Positions 8,045 through 17,100 of a stretch of DNA of 23,550 nucleotides are shown here, piece by piece (position 1 is the stretch's first letter; every line of letters starts with the position of its first letter). Source of the DNA: Dehalococcoidia bacterium (GTDB taxonomy: Bacteria > Chloroflexota > Dehalococcoidia > E44-bin15); the NCBI GenBank assembly GCA_030619615.1, contig JAUXBC010000003.1, positions 1 through 23,550 on the forward strand. The letters are read 5' to 3'. The translations under genes were made by a program, and so were the position numbers. A model generated the notes under the pieces. That model worked only from the letters and a program-made list of their open reading frames with translations, was not told where the DNA came from and searched no databases.

Positions 8045-8073
8045 AGTCTACCATCACCGCTTGAGACTGTCAA
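8045..8073 (-). promoter_or_regulatory. Sigma70-type promoter candidate for the NAD kinase gene group
   Basis: On the minus strand a perfect -35 box TTGACA (8073-8068) is followed by a 17-base spacer and TAGACT (8050-8045; four of six matches to TATAAT), preceded by the extended -10 motif TGG. Transcription would start near 8038, leaving a leader of about 46 bases before the TTG at 7991. The -35 box overlaps the nuoN stop. It would let NAD kinase and the genes after it be expressed apart from nuo. Confidence 0.5.
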
Positions 8074-9512
8074 GGAAACAGGCTAACGGCAGTCTCGGCA
8101 ATTCTCAGCAGCGCCCAGGGGTAAACACCAAGAAAGAGCACACCGAGGCAGGCGAAAGAAAGGGCGGCACGGAGCGCCCATGAGGAAGGCACTCTCTCCT
8201 CAGATAGCGGGGTGCCGAGATACATCACCCTGACTACCCTTAGATAATAGTATGCTGAAATCACCGCGTTGATTACGGCAATGATCACCAGCCAGATTAG
8301 CCCGTAGTCCACCGCGGCAGTGAAGATATAGATCTTGGCCACAAAACCCGCTGTGGGCGGGATACCGATAAGGGAGATGAGACAAAGGGCTAGCGCCAAG
8401 GCGAGGAGAGGGGCGCGCCTCGCCATCCCCGAGTAATCGGCGATCTCATCGCTATCGATCTTGTTGGAGATGGCGATGATGGCGATAAAGGCCCCCAGAT
8501 TGGTGAGGGCGTAGCTCGCCAGGAAGAAGACCAGGGCGCTGGGACCACTGGGACCAAGGGTACCGGGATCGAGGGCGCTGACCGCGGCAAGCCCCATCAT
8601 CAAATAGCCCGCATGGGCGATGCTGGAGTAGGCCAGCATTCGCTTGATGTTCGTTTGAGCGATGGCGACCACATTGCCCAGGGTCATCGTGATGGCGGCA
8701 AGCACGGCGAAAATAATCCCCCAATCCAGGCTCAGCGGTCCCAGGGCCTCATAGAAAACCCTGAGGATTACGGCAAACCCCGCAGCCTTGCTCGCAACGG
8801 AAAGATAGGCAGTGATCGGCGTCGGTGCTCCTTCATAGACATCGGGGACCCACATCTGGAAGGGGACGGTGGCAATCTTAAAGCCGAAGCCGGCCACCAG
8901 CAAAACAATCCCCATGAGGAGCGCCGGACTAGCTAGGAGTCCCCCTGCCGGAATAGATGCGGCGATCTCATTAAGATGGGTGGTGCCACTGAGTCCAAAA
9001 ACCATTGCCATGCCATAGAGCAACACAGCACTGGCCACTGCCCCCAGCAGCAGGTACTTCAATCCCGCTTCACTGGATTTGGGGTCTTTTAAGAAGCCGG
9101 TTAATGCATAAAGGGAGATGCTTGTCAGCTCCAGGGCGATATAGATGGAGATCAGCTCCCTGGTGGATGCCATGAGCATCATCCCCATGGCGGAGAGAAG
9201 CACCAGGGCGTAGTATTCCCCTCGAAAGCCAGCGAACTTATGGGCATAGTCCGTAGAGGAGAGGAGCACCAGGGCGGCGATCACCAGGAAGAAGAGCTTG
9301 AAGAACAGGGAGAACGGATCTACCACCAGCGCGCCATTAAAGGATGTCTCATTTACTCCCCATAAGGCAAGGGTGAAGGCCGCAGGGACGATGAGACCGG
9401 CAACACTCACCACACCCAGAATCCACTTCCGCCCAATGAAAAGGTCGAGGAGGATCACCACTAAAGCCAGGGCACAGAGGCTTATTTCAGGTGACAGTAG
9501 ATAAAGGTTCAA
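8070..9512 (-). CDS. nuoN: NADH-quinone oxidoreductase subunit N
   Basis: A 480-residue antiporter-like membrane subunit of complex I, with about 14 hydrophobic segments. The family's key glutamate in TM5 is E128 within SIYIALELTSISLYALTGF, and the lysine and histidine segments NIKRMLAYSSIAHAGYLMMG and VPFQMWVPDVYEGAPTPITAYLS are those of NuoN. It forms one of the ion-translocating channels of the membrane arm. The start is TTG at 9510-9512 with GGGAG six bases upstream. A NUDIX gene sits between it and nuoM, 18 bases upstream. It is the last nuo gene of the cluster. Confidence 0.95.
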   Translation of the reverse strand: MNLYLLSPEISLCALALVVILLDLFIGRKWILGVVSVAGLIVPAAFTLALWGVNETSFNGALVVDPFSLFFKLFFLVIAALVLLSSTDYAHKFAGFRGEYYALVLLSAMGMMLMASTRELISIYIALELTSISLYALTGFLKDPKSSEAGLKYLLLGAVASAVLLYGMAMVFGLSGTTHLNEIAASIPAGGLLASPALLMGIVLLVAGFGFKIATVPFQMWVPDVYEGAPTPITAYLSVASKAAGFAVILRVFYEALGPLSLDWGIIFAVLAAITMTLGNVVAIAQTNIKRMLAYSSIAHAGYLMMGLAAVSALDPGTLGPSGPSALVFFLASYALTNLGAFIAIIAISNKIDSDEIADYSGMARRAPLLALALALCLISLIGIPPTAGFVAKIYIFTAAVDYGLIWLVIIAVINAVISAYYYLRVVRVMYLGTPLSEERVPSSWALRAALSFACLGVLFLGVYPWALLRIAETAVSLFP

Positions 9513-9530
9513 TGCTCGCTCCCCATCTTA

Positions 9531-9959
9531 CTAAACAACCTTCGCTATCTCCAGCAGCCTCTTGGTGTCGTCATGAAGCTCCTCCCAAATCCCGGGGAGG
9601 TCTTCCTTACGAACCCAGATGCCTTCACCCACATCGCCGCCAGGTCGAAACTCTCCCCCCACCAATTTTGCCAGGTAATCGACGTAGATAACATGAAGCG
9701 CTGTCTTCCCCTCCAATTTCACAATCCTTTCGAAGGGGACGAGCGGGGTGGTGAGGCGTATCTCCAGATTGGTCTCCTCACTCACCTCCCTTTTTATCCC
9801 TTGCTCGATCTCCTCCCCCAGGTTCAGCCTGCCCCCGGGGCAGATCCACTTCCCCTGCCAGAATCCCTTTCTTTCAGGGACATGCCTCACCAAGAGGATG
9901 CGGCCCCCATCATCCTCGATCACCGCCCCTACAGCGAAAATAATTTCTCTCGCTTCCAT
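9531..9959 (-). CDS. NUDIX hydrolase inserted between nuoM and nuoN
   Basis: A 142-residue protein, ATG start. The Nudix box lies at about 43-65: G43, E49, R57, E58, E61, E62, with asparagine (N64) where glycine is usual. The preceding KWICPGGRL and the HVPERKGFWQGKW segment resemble MutT/CTP-pyrophosphohydrolase-type NUDIX proteins rather than ADP-ribose pyrophosphatases. It should hydrolyse a nucleoside diphosphate linked to another group, but the substrate is unknown. It begins 8 bases after the nuoM stop and ends 18 bases before the nuoN start, so it must be cotranscribed with nuo. A possible role in housekeeping of pyridine nucleotides near complex I is speculation; it could equally be a passenger. 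Confidence 0.88.
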   Translation of the reverse strand: MEAREIIFAVGAVIEDDGGRILLVRHVPERKGFWQGKWICPGGRLNLGEEIEQGIKREVSEETNLEIRLTTPLVPFERIVKLEGKTALHVIYVDYLAKLVGGEFRPGGDVGEGIWVRKEDLPGIWEELHDDTKRLLEIAKVV

Positions 9960-9967
9960 GAAAGCCC

Positions 9968-11452
9968 CTACAAGCCTAATCCTCCAAATATAGGCAAGAT
10001 GCCCATGTCGATGACATCGGTCAATATCCTGGGATAGATGCCGATGAGCATGATCACCGCCGCCAGGGAGAAGATGGTGAACCTCTCCAACCTATCGGCA
10101 TCAAGAACACCTTCATACTGCGCTTTAGGGGGGCCATAAAATACGCGCTGCAGCATCCAAAGGATGTAGCCTGCGGTGATCACAATCCCCAAAACGCCGA
10201 GGATGGTGTAGATCTGGATGCCAGAGACCACAGTGCTGCGGAAGCTGCCAAGGAAGACCAGAAACTCGGCAGCGAAGCCGCTGGTGCCGGGCAGTCCCAA
10301 GGCAGCAAGCCCAGCAACACTGAAAACGACAAGGATAATCGGCATCCGGCGGGCTAGACCTCCAAGCTCAGGGATGCTCCTTACGTGCGTCTTGTCATAG
10401 ACGAGGCCCACCAGGGCGAAGAGAAGCCCGGTGATGATCCCATGGCTAAACATCTGTAGTGTGGCGCCGGTCATGCTCACCTGGCTCAAGGCAAAAATGC
10501 CCAGAAGCACATAGCCCATGTGGCTGATGCTGCTATATGCAATCAGCCTCTTCAGGTCCCTTTGTCTCAGGGTTACCGCCGCTCCATAGAGGACGCTGAC
10601 CACCGCTAAAGCAACGAGGAGCGGGGCATAGGTCTGGGAGGTCTCAGGGAATATGCTCACACAGACACGAATCATAGCGTAACCGCCCATCTTGATCAGT
10701 ATCCCGGCAAGGATCAGGCTCACCGCGGTGGGGGCGTCGGTATGGGCATCGGGGAGCCATGTGTGAAAGGGGAAAACGGGTAGCTTCACCGCGTAGCCAA
10801 AGAAGAGGAGGAAGAAGATCGCCGTGGCCAGTAGAGAGCCGAGGGCTGGCTCAAGCCCCATCTGAGCCAGCGCCACCATGTCGAAGGTGCCGGCATGGGA
10901 ATAAAGGAGCAGGATGCCAGCGAGCATCAGGGCGCTGCCCAAGAGGGTATAAATAACGAACTTCATTGCCGAATACTCCTTCCTCCCCGTTCCCCAGATG
11001 GAGATCAGAAGATACATGGGGATGATCTCCACCTCCCAGAAGAGGAAGAAAAGGATCAGGTCCAGGGAGCAAAACACCCCCAGGATGCCCGTCTCCAGGA
11101 CGAGGAGCCAGGCGAAGTATTCCCTAGCCCTGCGGTCGATCCTCCAGGAGACGAGAACGGCGAGGAAGCCAAGCATGGTGGTGAGGATTAGCATGGGCAG
11201 GCTCAGCCCATCGACGCCGAGAAAATATTGGACATTGATCGAAGGGATCCAAGACGCCTGCTCCACAAACTGGGGCCCATCAAGAGACCTATCGAACATG
11301 AAGAATAGAGCAGCAGATAGAAGAAAAGCCAATAGGGTGAAAAAGGCCGCGATGAGCTTTACCCGCCTCGGCTCAGCGCGAGGGAGAAGGGCAATGGCAA
11401 TCGCCCCCATGAGGGGGAGGAAGATGATTATAGAGAGATAGGGAAAGCTCAA
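9968..11452 (-). CDS. nuoM: NADH-quinone oxidoreductase subunit M
   Basis: A 494-residue polytopic protein of about 14 membrane segments, the middle antiporter-like subunit of complex I. The essential TM5 glutamate is E140 in FWEVEIIPMYLLISIWG. Other family stretches are PVFPFHTWLPDAHTDAPTAV, RDLKRLIAYSSISHMGYVLL and a C-terminal GPPKAQYEGVLDADRLE segment. The start is TTG at 11450-11452, with a run of six G four to five bases upstream; the resulting MSFPYLSIIIFLPLMGA is a typical NuoM first helix. It follows nuoL by 23 bases. Confidence 0.95.
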   Translation of the reverse strand: MSFPYLSIIIFLPLMGAIAIALLPRAEPRRVKLIAAFFTLLAFLLSAALFFMFDRSLDGPQFVEQASWIPSINVQYFLGVDGLSLPMLILTTMLGFLAVLVSWRIDRRAREYFAWLLVLETGILGVFCSLDLILFFLFWEVEIIPMYLLISIWGTGRKEYSAMKFVIYTLLGSALMLAGILLLYSHAGTFDMVALAQMGLEPALGSLLATAIFFLLFFGYAVKLPVFPFHTWLPDAHTDAPTAVSLILAGILIKMGGYAMIRVCVSIFPETSQTYAPLLVALAVVSVLYGAAVTLRQRDLKRLIAYSSISHMGYVLLGIFALSQVSMTGATLQMFSHGIITGLLFALVGLVYDKTHVRSIPELGGLARRMPIILVVFSVAGLAALGLPGTSGFAAEFLVFLGSFRSTVVSGIQIYTILGVLGIVITAGYILWMLQRVFYGPPKAQYEGVLDADRLERFTIFSLAAVIMLIGIYPRILTDVIDMGILPIFGGLGL

Positions 11453-11475
11453 AAGTCCCCCCGCTATTAAGATTT

Positions 11476-13338
11476 CTAGCCAAAGATAAGGAAACAGGCC
11501 ACAATAGCCAAGATGCCAATAAAGATGGCAAGCCCATAGGCCTGCAATTGCCCTGTCTGTAACCTCCTGATAACCCTACCTGCGGTCACTGTGCCACCAG
11601 CTATGCCGTTCACCGCACCATCGATAACCTGGTCATCGAACCAATGGCAGGCGGCGAAAAGCCCATCAACCAATATCCTCATCACAAATACCCTCTCATA
11701 AAGCTCGTCGAGCCAGTACTTCCGGGAAAACAAGGTATGGAGGGGGGCAAAGGTCTGTCTTAATGATTCCACAGAGAGCCACCTTGCACTGTAAAGGGCA
11801 TAGGCGAGCAGGATGCCAAGGGCAGCCAATAGCAGCGACACCAGAGCCAGGGGGCTGGCAAGGGCGCTGAAGAAACCATGAGACTCCCCTCCCAGGAATC
11901 CGCTTATCGGCAGCCACCCCGAGATAACGGAGAGGATGGCTAATAAAGCCATAGGCAGGATCATCACCAGGGGCGACTCCCGAAGGGGGTGAGCATCGGA
12001 ACTGCCCCCCCGATACTCCCCACCGAAGGTGAGGAACAACACACGGAACATGTAAAAGGCAGTGAGGAATACGGTAGCCATAGCCAAGAAAAACAATATG
12101 GGTTGATGCGCCCAGGCATGGGCCAGGATGCCCTCCTTACTCCAGAACCCTGAGAGAGGCCAAATACCAGCAATACTGAGGGAAGCGATGAGGAAGGTGG
12201 CAAAGGTCCAGGGCATCGCCTTTCTCAGTCCGCCCATCTCACGGATATCGAAGGTTCCTGTAGCATGATTGACGCTCCCCGCCCCCATGAAGAGGAGCGC
12301 CTTGAAGAAGGCGTGGTTGAACAAATGGAAAATGCCCACCGCCAGGCCTCCCACACCCAGACCAAGCATCATGTAACCAAGCTGGCTGATGGTTGAGTAG
12401 GCCAGTACCCATTTGATGTCGTTCATCACCAGGCCTATGGTGGCAGCGAAGATGGCGGTGAAGCCACCGATGATAGCTACCGTGATCATCGCCTGAGGGG
12501 AGTGGGCAAACATGGGGAAGAGGCGAGCCACCAGGTAAACGCCAGCGGCAACCATAGTGGCGGCATGGATCAGGGCGCTTACCGGCGTCGGACCCTCCAT
12601 GGCATCGGGGAGCCAGGTATGGAGAGGGAACTGCGCCGACTTGCCCACCGCCCCGGAGAAGACGCCGATGGCAGCCCAGGTGAGCACCGTGCCACCAAGG
12701 GCGCCAATTAGGGCAAGCTGATGAAGCTCGCCGATGTCAAAGGTGCCCGTCTTGGCGAAGAGGAACAGGATCGCCGCCAAGAAGCCGAAGTCACCGATCC
12801 TGGTGACCACAAAGGCCTTTGTCGCTGCCCTGGCCGCCTCAGGTTTATGAAACCAAAAGCCGATGAGGAGATAGGAGCAAAGACCCACCCCCTCCCAGAA
12901 TACATAGAGGAAGAGAAGGTTATCGGCAAGAACAAGCCCCAGCATGGAGCAGGTAAATAGGGACATGAAGGCGAAGTAGCGGGAGTAGCCTGGGTCGCCA
13001 TGCATATAGCCCTGGGAGTAGATCTGGACCAAAAGGCTGACCGAGGTGACTACAATGAGCATCACCGCAGCCAGCGAATCCAGGGTCACCCCTATGCTGA
13101 TTGCAATATCACCGACCACCAGCCACTGGTAGTCGGGCATGGGAAGCACATGCCCCGGAGCCTTGATCACCTCAATCAAGACCCACATAGAAAGAAGAAG
13201 AGAGGCACCGATGGAGGCGATGGTGATGTAGCCGCTGAGCTGGGGCCGATTTTTGAGGAAGGGTCTGATTACAAAGGAGATGATGACAAAGGAGAAAAAG
13301 GGCAACAGGATAATAGCTAAGGCTACTTCAGGCGGCAT
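11476..13338 (-). CDS. nuoL: NADH-quinone oxidoreductase subunit L
   Basis: A 620-residue distal antiporter-like subunit, of usual length for the family, ATG start. E149 in LYVFWEGVGLCSYLLIGFW is the conserved TM5 glutamate, and the following AATKAFVVTRIGDFGF matches the family motif. QFPLHTWLPDAMEGPTPVSA and NDIKWVLAYSTISQLGYMML are the TM7-TM8 signatures. The C-terminal 150 residues include the long lateral helix and last membrane segment typical of NuoL. The full length indicates an ion-pumping complex. It starts four bases after the nuoK stop. Confidence 0.96.
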   Translation of the reverse strand: MPPEVALAIILLPFFSFVIISFVIRPFLKNRPQLSGYITIASIGASLLLSMWVLIEVIKAPGHVLPMPDYQWLVVGDIAISIGVTLDSLAAVMLIVVTSVSLLVQIYSQGYMHGDPGYSRYFAFMSLFTCSMLGLVLADNLLFLYVFWEGVGLCSYLLIGFWFHKPEAARAATKAFVVTRIGDFGFLAAILFLFAKTGTFDIGELHQLALIGALGGTVLTWAAIGVFSGAVGKSAQFPLHTWLPDAMEGPTPVSALIHAATMVAAGVYLVARLFPMFAHSPQAMITVAIIGGFTAIFAATIGLVMNDIKWVLAYSTISQLGYMMLGLGVGGLAVGIFHLFNHAFFKALLFMGAGSVNHATGTFDIREMGGLRKAMPWTFATFLIASLSIAGIWPLSGFWSKEGILAHAWAHQPILFFLAMATVFLTAFYMFRVLFLTFGGEYRGGSSDAHPLRESPLVMILPMALLAILSVISGWLPISGFLGGESHGFFSALASPLALVSLLLAALGILLAYALYSARWLSVESLRQTFAPLHTLFSRKYWLDELYERVFVMRILVDGLFAACHWFDDQVIDGAVNGIAGGTVTAGRVIRRLQTGQLQAYGLAIFIGILAIVACFLIFG

Positions 13339-13342
13339 ATTA

Positions 13343-13654
13343 CTACCACTTCATGAGATCGATCTGCTCCGCATCCACCGTTTCCCTGCTTCGATAGATA
13401 GCGATTATGATCGCCAAGCCAACGGCGACCTCCGCGGCAGCGACCACCATAATGAAGATAACAAAGACCTGCCCCGTCATCAGCACCGGGGCAATATAAC
13501 GCCAGAAGGCCACCATGGCGATATTCACCGCATTGAGCATGATCTCGATACTCATCAGGATGACCACGGCGTTTCGCTTCGCTAGAGCGCCATAGAGTCC
13601 GATGGAAAAGAGGATCGCAGAAAGGATTAGAAAGTGCTCAAGACCAACAACCAT
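13343..13654 (-). CDS. nuoK: NADH-quinone oxidoreductase subunit K
   Basis: A 103-residue subunit with three membrane helices. The two membrane glutamates of the proton path are E37 (in MSIEIMLNAVN) and E75 (in VVAAAEVAVGLAI). It is homologous to MrpC. The ATG start directly abuts the nuoJ stop (TAG at 13655-13657), so translation is likely coupled. Confidence 0.95.
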   Translation of the reverse strand: MVVGLEHFLILSAILFSIGLYGALAKRNAVVILMSIEIMLNAVNIAMVAFWRYIAPVLMTGQVFVIFIMVVAAAEVAVGLAIIIAIYRSRETVDAEQIDLMKW

Positions 13655-14152
13655 CTATCTCTCCCTGACCAGCACAATAGCTCCTATTATCGCTGCCAAG
13701 AGAAGCGCCGCCGCTATTTCAAGGGGGAGGACAAAGCCCTCCTCCCCGCTAAAAAGGGCCTGGGCAATGGCTGATGTGGTTGCCTGATCGGGAATCTCCT
13801 TGATGACCTGCCAGTCGGTGCTCACCACCACAAACACCATGGTGGCGAGAAACAAAAGCCCCAGCATCAAAGCGGGAAGCCGCAACCTTCCTGAGGGGCT
13901 ACCCCGCTGAGTCTCCCTGGTAAGCATAATGGCAAAGATAATTAGCACTGCAATAGCGCCTACATAGATGAGAACCTGAGCTGCAGCCAGGAAATCGGCG
14001 CTCAGGATGACGAAGATCCCGGCTATAGTGAAGAAGCAGAGCACCAGGAAGAGGGCGGCGTGAAAGATATTGCGCAACAAAACCACAGCCAAGGCTGAGG
14101 CGATGATCAGCGCCGCCAAAATCCAGAAGGATATAGCAATCCCCGTTTCCAT
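13655..14152 (-). CDS. nuoJ: NADH-quinone oxidoreductase subunit J
   Basis: A 165-residue protein with about five hydrophobic helices. FLAAAQVLIYVGAIAVLIIFAIM is the conserved TM3 region that carries the pi-bulge in complex I. The ATG at 14150-14152 overlaps the TAA of the upstream fusion gene by one base (TAATG). The length is near that of the shorter NuoJ members. Confidence 0.94.
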   Translation of the reverse strand: METGIAISFWILAALIIASALAVVLLRNIFHAALFLVLCFFTIAGIFVILSADFLAAAQVLIYVGAIAVLIIFAIMLTRETQRGSPSGRLRLPALMLGLLFLATMVFVVVSTDWQVIKEIPDQATTSAIAQALFSGEEGFVLPLEIAAALLLAAIIGAIVLVRER

Positions 14153-17100
14153 TAGCGCCCCCTCTTGGTGCGGTCTAAAAGAAGGGTCTGTTTGGGCAAG
14201 GTCGGCTCAAGCTCGGGTCGGGCATAGGAGCTCGGCTGCTTCTGGGGAGATGGTCTTAGCCCCTCTTTATCCACAACTAAGTCTGCCTCGCGGTAAGTAG
14301 CAGACTCATAGATTCTCTCCAAATAAAGCCTGTGGGCGGGGCACGTCTCGATGCACAGACCACAGAATAAGCATGCTCTAAAATCGATGTCAAACCTTTT
14401 GACTCCCATATTCCCATCCTGGGTGCCGTCCGGTTCTATCTCGATAACCCTATTGGGACATATCTTTTCACACTGTCGACACCAAGCGCAAACACCACAG
14501 TTGAGACACCTGCTAGCTTCTTCTATAGCCATCTCCTCTGAGAAGCCAAGGTCTACCTCCTTAAATCCAGGGATCCTCTCCTTAAGGGGAAGACGGGGCA
14601 TTGGCTGCCTATGTTTACTCACTATGTCGCTAACATCCATATCCTCAATATCTACCGTCTTTAGGGGCAGCCCTTCCTCCGCTAACTCCAGTTCTTCGCC
14701 ACGGAGATAGCGATCAATGGCGATGGCAGCCCTGCTTCCGGCCCCTACAGCCTCAGCCACTGTCGCTGGCCCGCTTACGGCGTCCCCGCAGGCGAATATG
14801 CCAGGTATATTAGTAGCCAAGCAGCCAGGGTCAACCTCAAATGTTCCCCTACCTGTTATATGGAATTTGTGATCCCCAGGCAGGAAGGAAAGGTCAGGGG
14901 TTTGACCGATGGCTGGGATGAGCATGTCGGTGTCGAGGACGAATTCAGAGCCCTCGACGGGTATGGGGCGCCTTCTACCGCTGGCATCAGGTTCTCCCAG
15001 TTCCATCCGAATACACTCCAGGCCTGTTACCTTTCCCTCCCCGCCCAGGACTCTCACAGGCGCCGCCAGATAATTGATCTTGACCCCCTCATGCTCAGCC
15101 TCCTCTATCTCCTCCTCACTGGCTGGCATCTCCTGCCTTGACCTCCGATAGACAATAACTACCTCCTTAGCGCCAAGTCGGAGAGCTGTTCTGGCAGCGT
15201 CAATCGCCACATTACCCCCGCCAACTATGGCTACCCGCTCCCCCACCCAGACCTCTTTACCCAGGTTTACGTCCCTGAGGAAGGAAACACCGTGATACAC
15301 GCCCTCAAGTTCTTCACCGGGGATGTCCAATCTCATACTGCTATGGGCACCCACAGCTACAAGAATTGCTTTATAGCCCTGCTTGTGAAGCGCCTCCAAG
15401 GTCAGGCCATCTTTGCCTACCGGACTGCTCAGCTTTAGCTCAACACCGAGTTTTTGAATGGCCTCGATCTCCTTTTGAACTACCTCCCTAGGTAAGCGAT
15501 ACTCCGGAATACCTACAGACAGCATCCCGCCAGGGATAGGGAGCGCTTCGAAGACGGTCACCCCATAGCCCATCTTGACCAGGTCATGAGCGGCAGTTAA
15601 GCCTGCGGGACCTGAGCCAATAACAGCCACCCTCTCCTCTTTGGTTCGCGGGGCCGGGGTTATCTCCTCTTCCCCTACCCTCATTTCATAGTCAGCCACG
15701 AAGCGCTTGAGGTCGCGGATAGCGATGGGTTCATCCACCTTGCACCGATTGCATGCTGCTTCGCAGGGGTGGGTGCAAACCCTACCACAGATGGCTGGGA
15801 AAGGAAGACTTTGCCTGACGAGCTCAAGTGCCTCCTTAAACTTGCCCTGGGAGATAAGGGCGACATAGCCATGGGCATCCACTCCGGCAGGACATGCCCG
15901 GCCACAGGGGGCACACTTACTTTCATCCCGAATAATCCCAGTGCCCCGCGCCCGTTTGGAAACGCTGAGCCTCTGCTCTGGATACTGGACAGTGATGGGG
16001 TGCCTGAACAGATGCTCCCCGGTCAGCGCCATCCCCTTGGCAATTCCCCGACCGTATCTTCTAAAGCTCACCCTTTCCCCCGCCACCCTAAAGAAGCCCG
16101 ACCAGAGGACGATCAGGGCGGCGGCAATCAGGATGTTGAGGAACATGAGCTGCCAGGGGAAAGCGGGCCAGATAATGGCCTCAACCCCGGTGATAAAGAC
16201 ATTTATCAGCGCCAGGGGGAAGAGGAATTTCCAGGCAAATCCCATCAGTTGATCCACCCTTAACCGGGGCAGGGTGCTCCGAAGCCAGAAAAGAAGGATA
16301 AACACCGAGAAAACCTTGATCAGGAACCAGAGAGCGGGGGGCAGAAAGGGGCCACTCCATCCACCGAGGAAAAGGGTGGTCACAATGGCGGAGATGGCAA
16401 AGGTATGGGTATACTCGCCGAGGTAGAAGAGGCCAAACTTCATTCCCGAGTACTCAATGTGGTAGCCAGCGACGATTTCGGACTCCGCCTCAAGGAGGTC
16501 GAAGGGGGTGCGGTTGAGCTCAGCGGCCGCCGCAATAAAGAAGATCAGAAATCCCAGGGGCTGGAGCAAAAGGAAGGGGACATGCTGCCCCTCAACGATG
16601 CTCACCATGGAAAGCGAGCCGGTGATGATGAGCACGCCTATAATGGAAAGCACCAAGGGGATCTCATAGCTTATCATCTGAGCCACGGTGCGCATGGCGC
16701 TAACCAGGGAATATTTGTTATTGGAACCCCAGCCCGCCATGAAAACCCCGATGATGCCCAGCGAGGAGATGGCGATTATATAGAGGATGCCAACGTTAAG
16801 GTCGGCGAAGAACGCTCCCTGGCCAAAGGGTATCACAGCAAAGATCATCAAGGCGGGGATGAAGGCGATGATCGGGGCAAGCCAATGAACCCAGCGGTCC
16901 CCCCTGGCAGGGATGATGTCCTCCTTTATCAGCACCTTTATCGCATCGGCCACCGGCTGGAGGACCCCAAAAGGTCCTGCCCGGTTGGGACCACGGCGAA
17001 TCTGGAACCGTCCTACGCCTCTCCTCTCGATATAGATAAAAGCCATCACCACAGTCAGGATGAAGGTAGAGAGGATGGCGAAGGCAACCAATGGCGGCAC

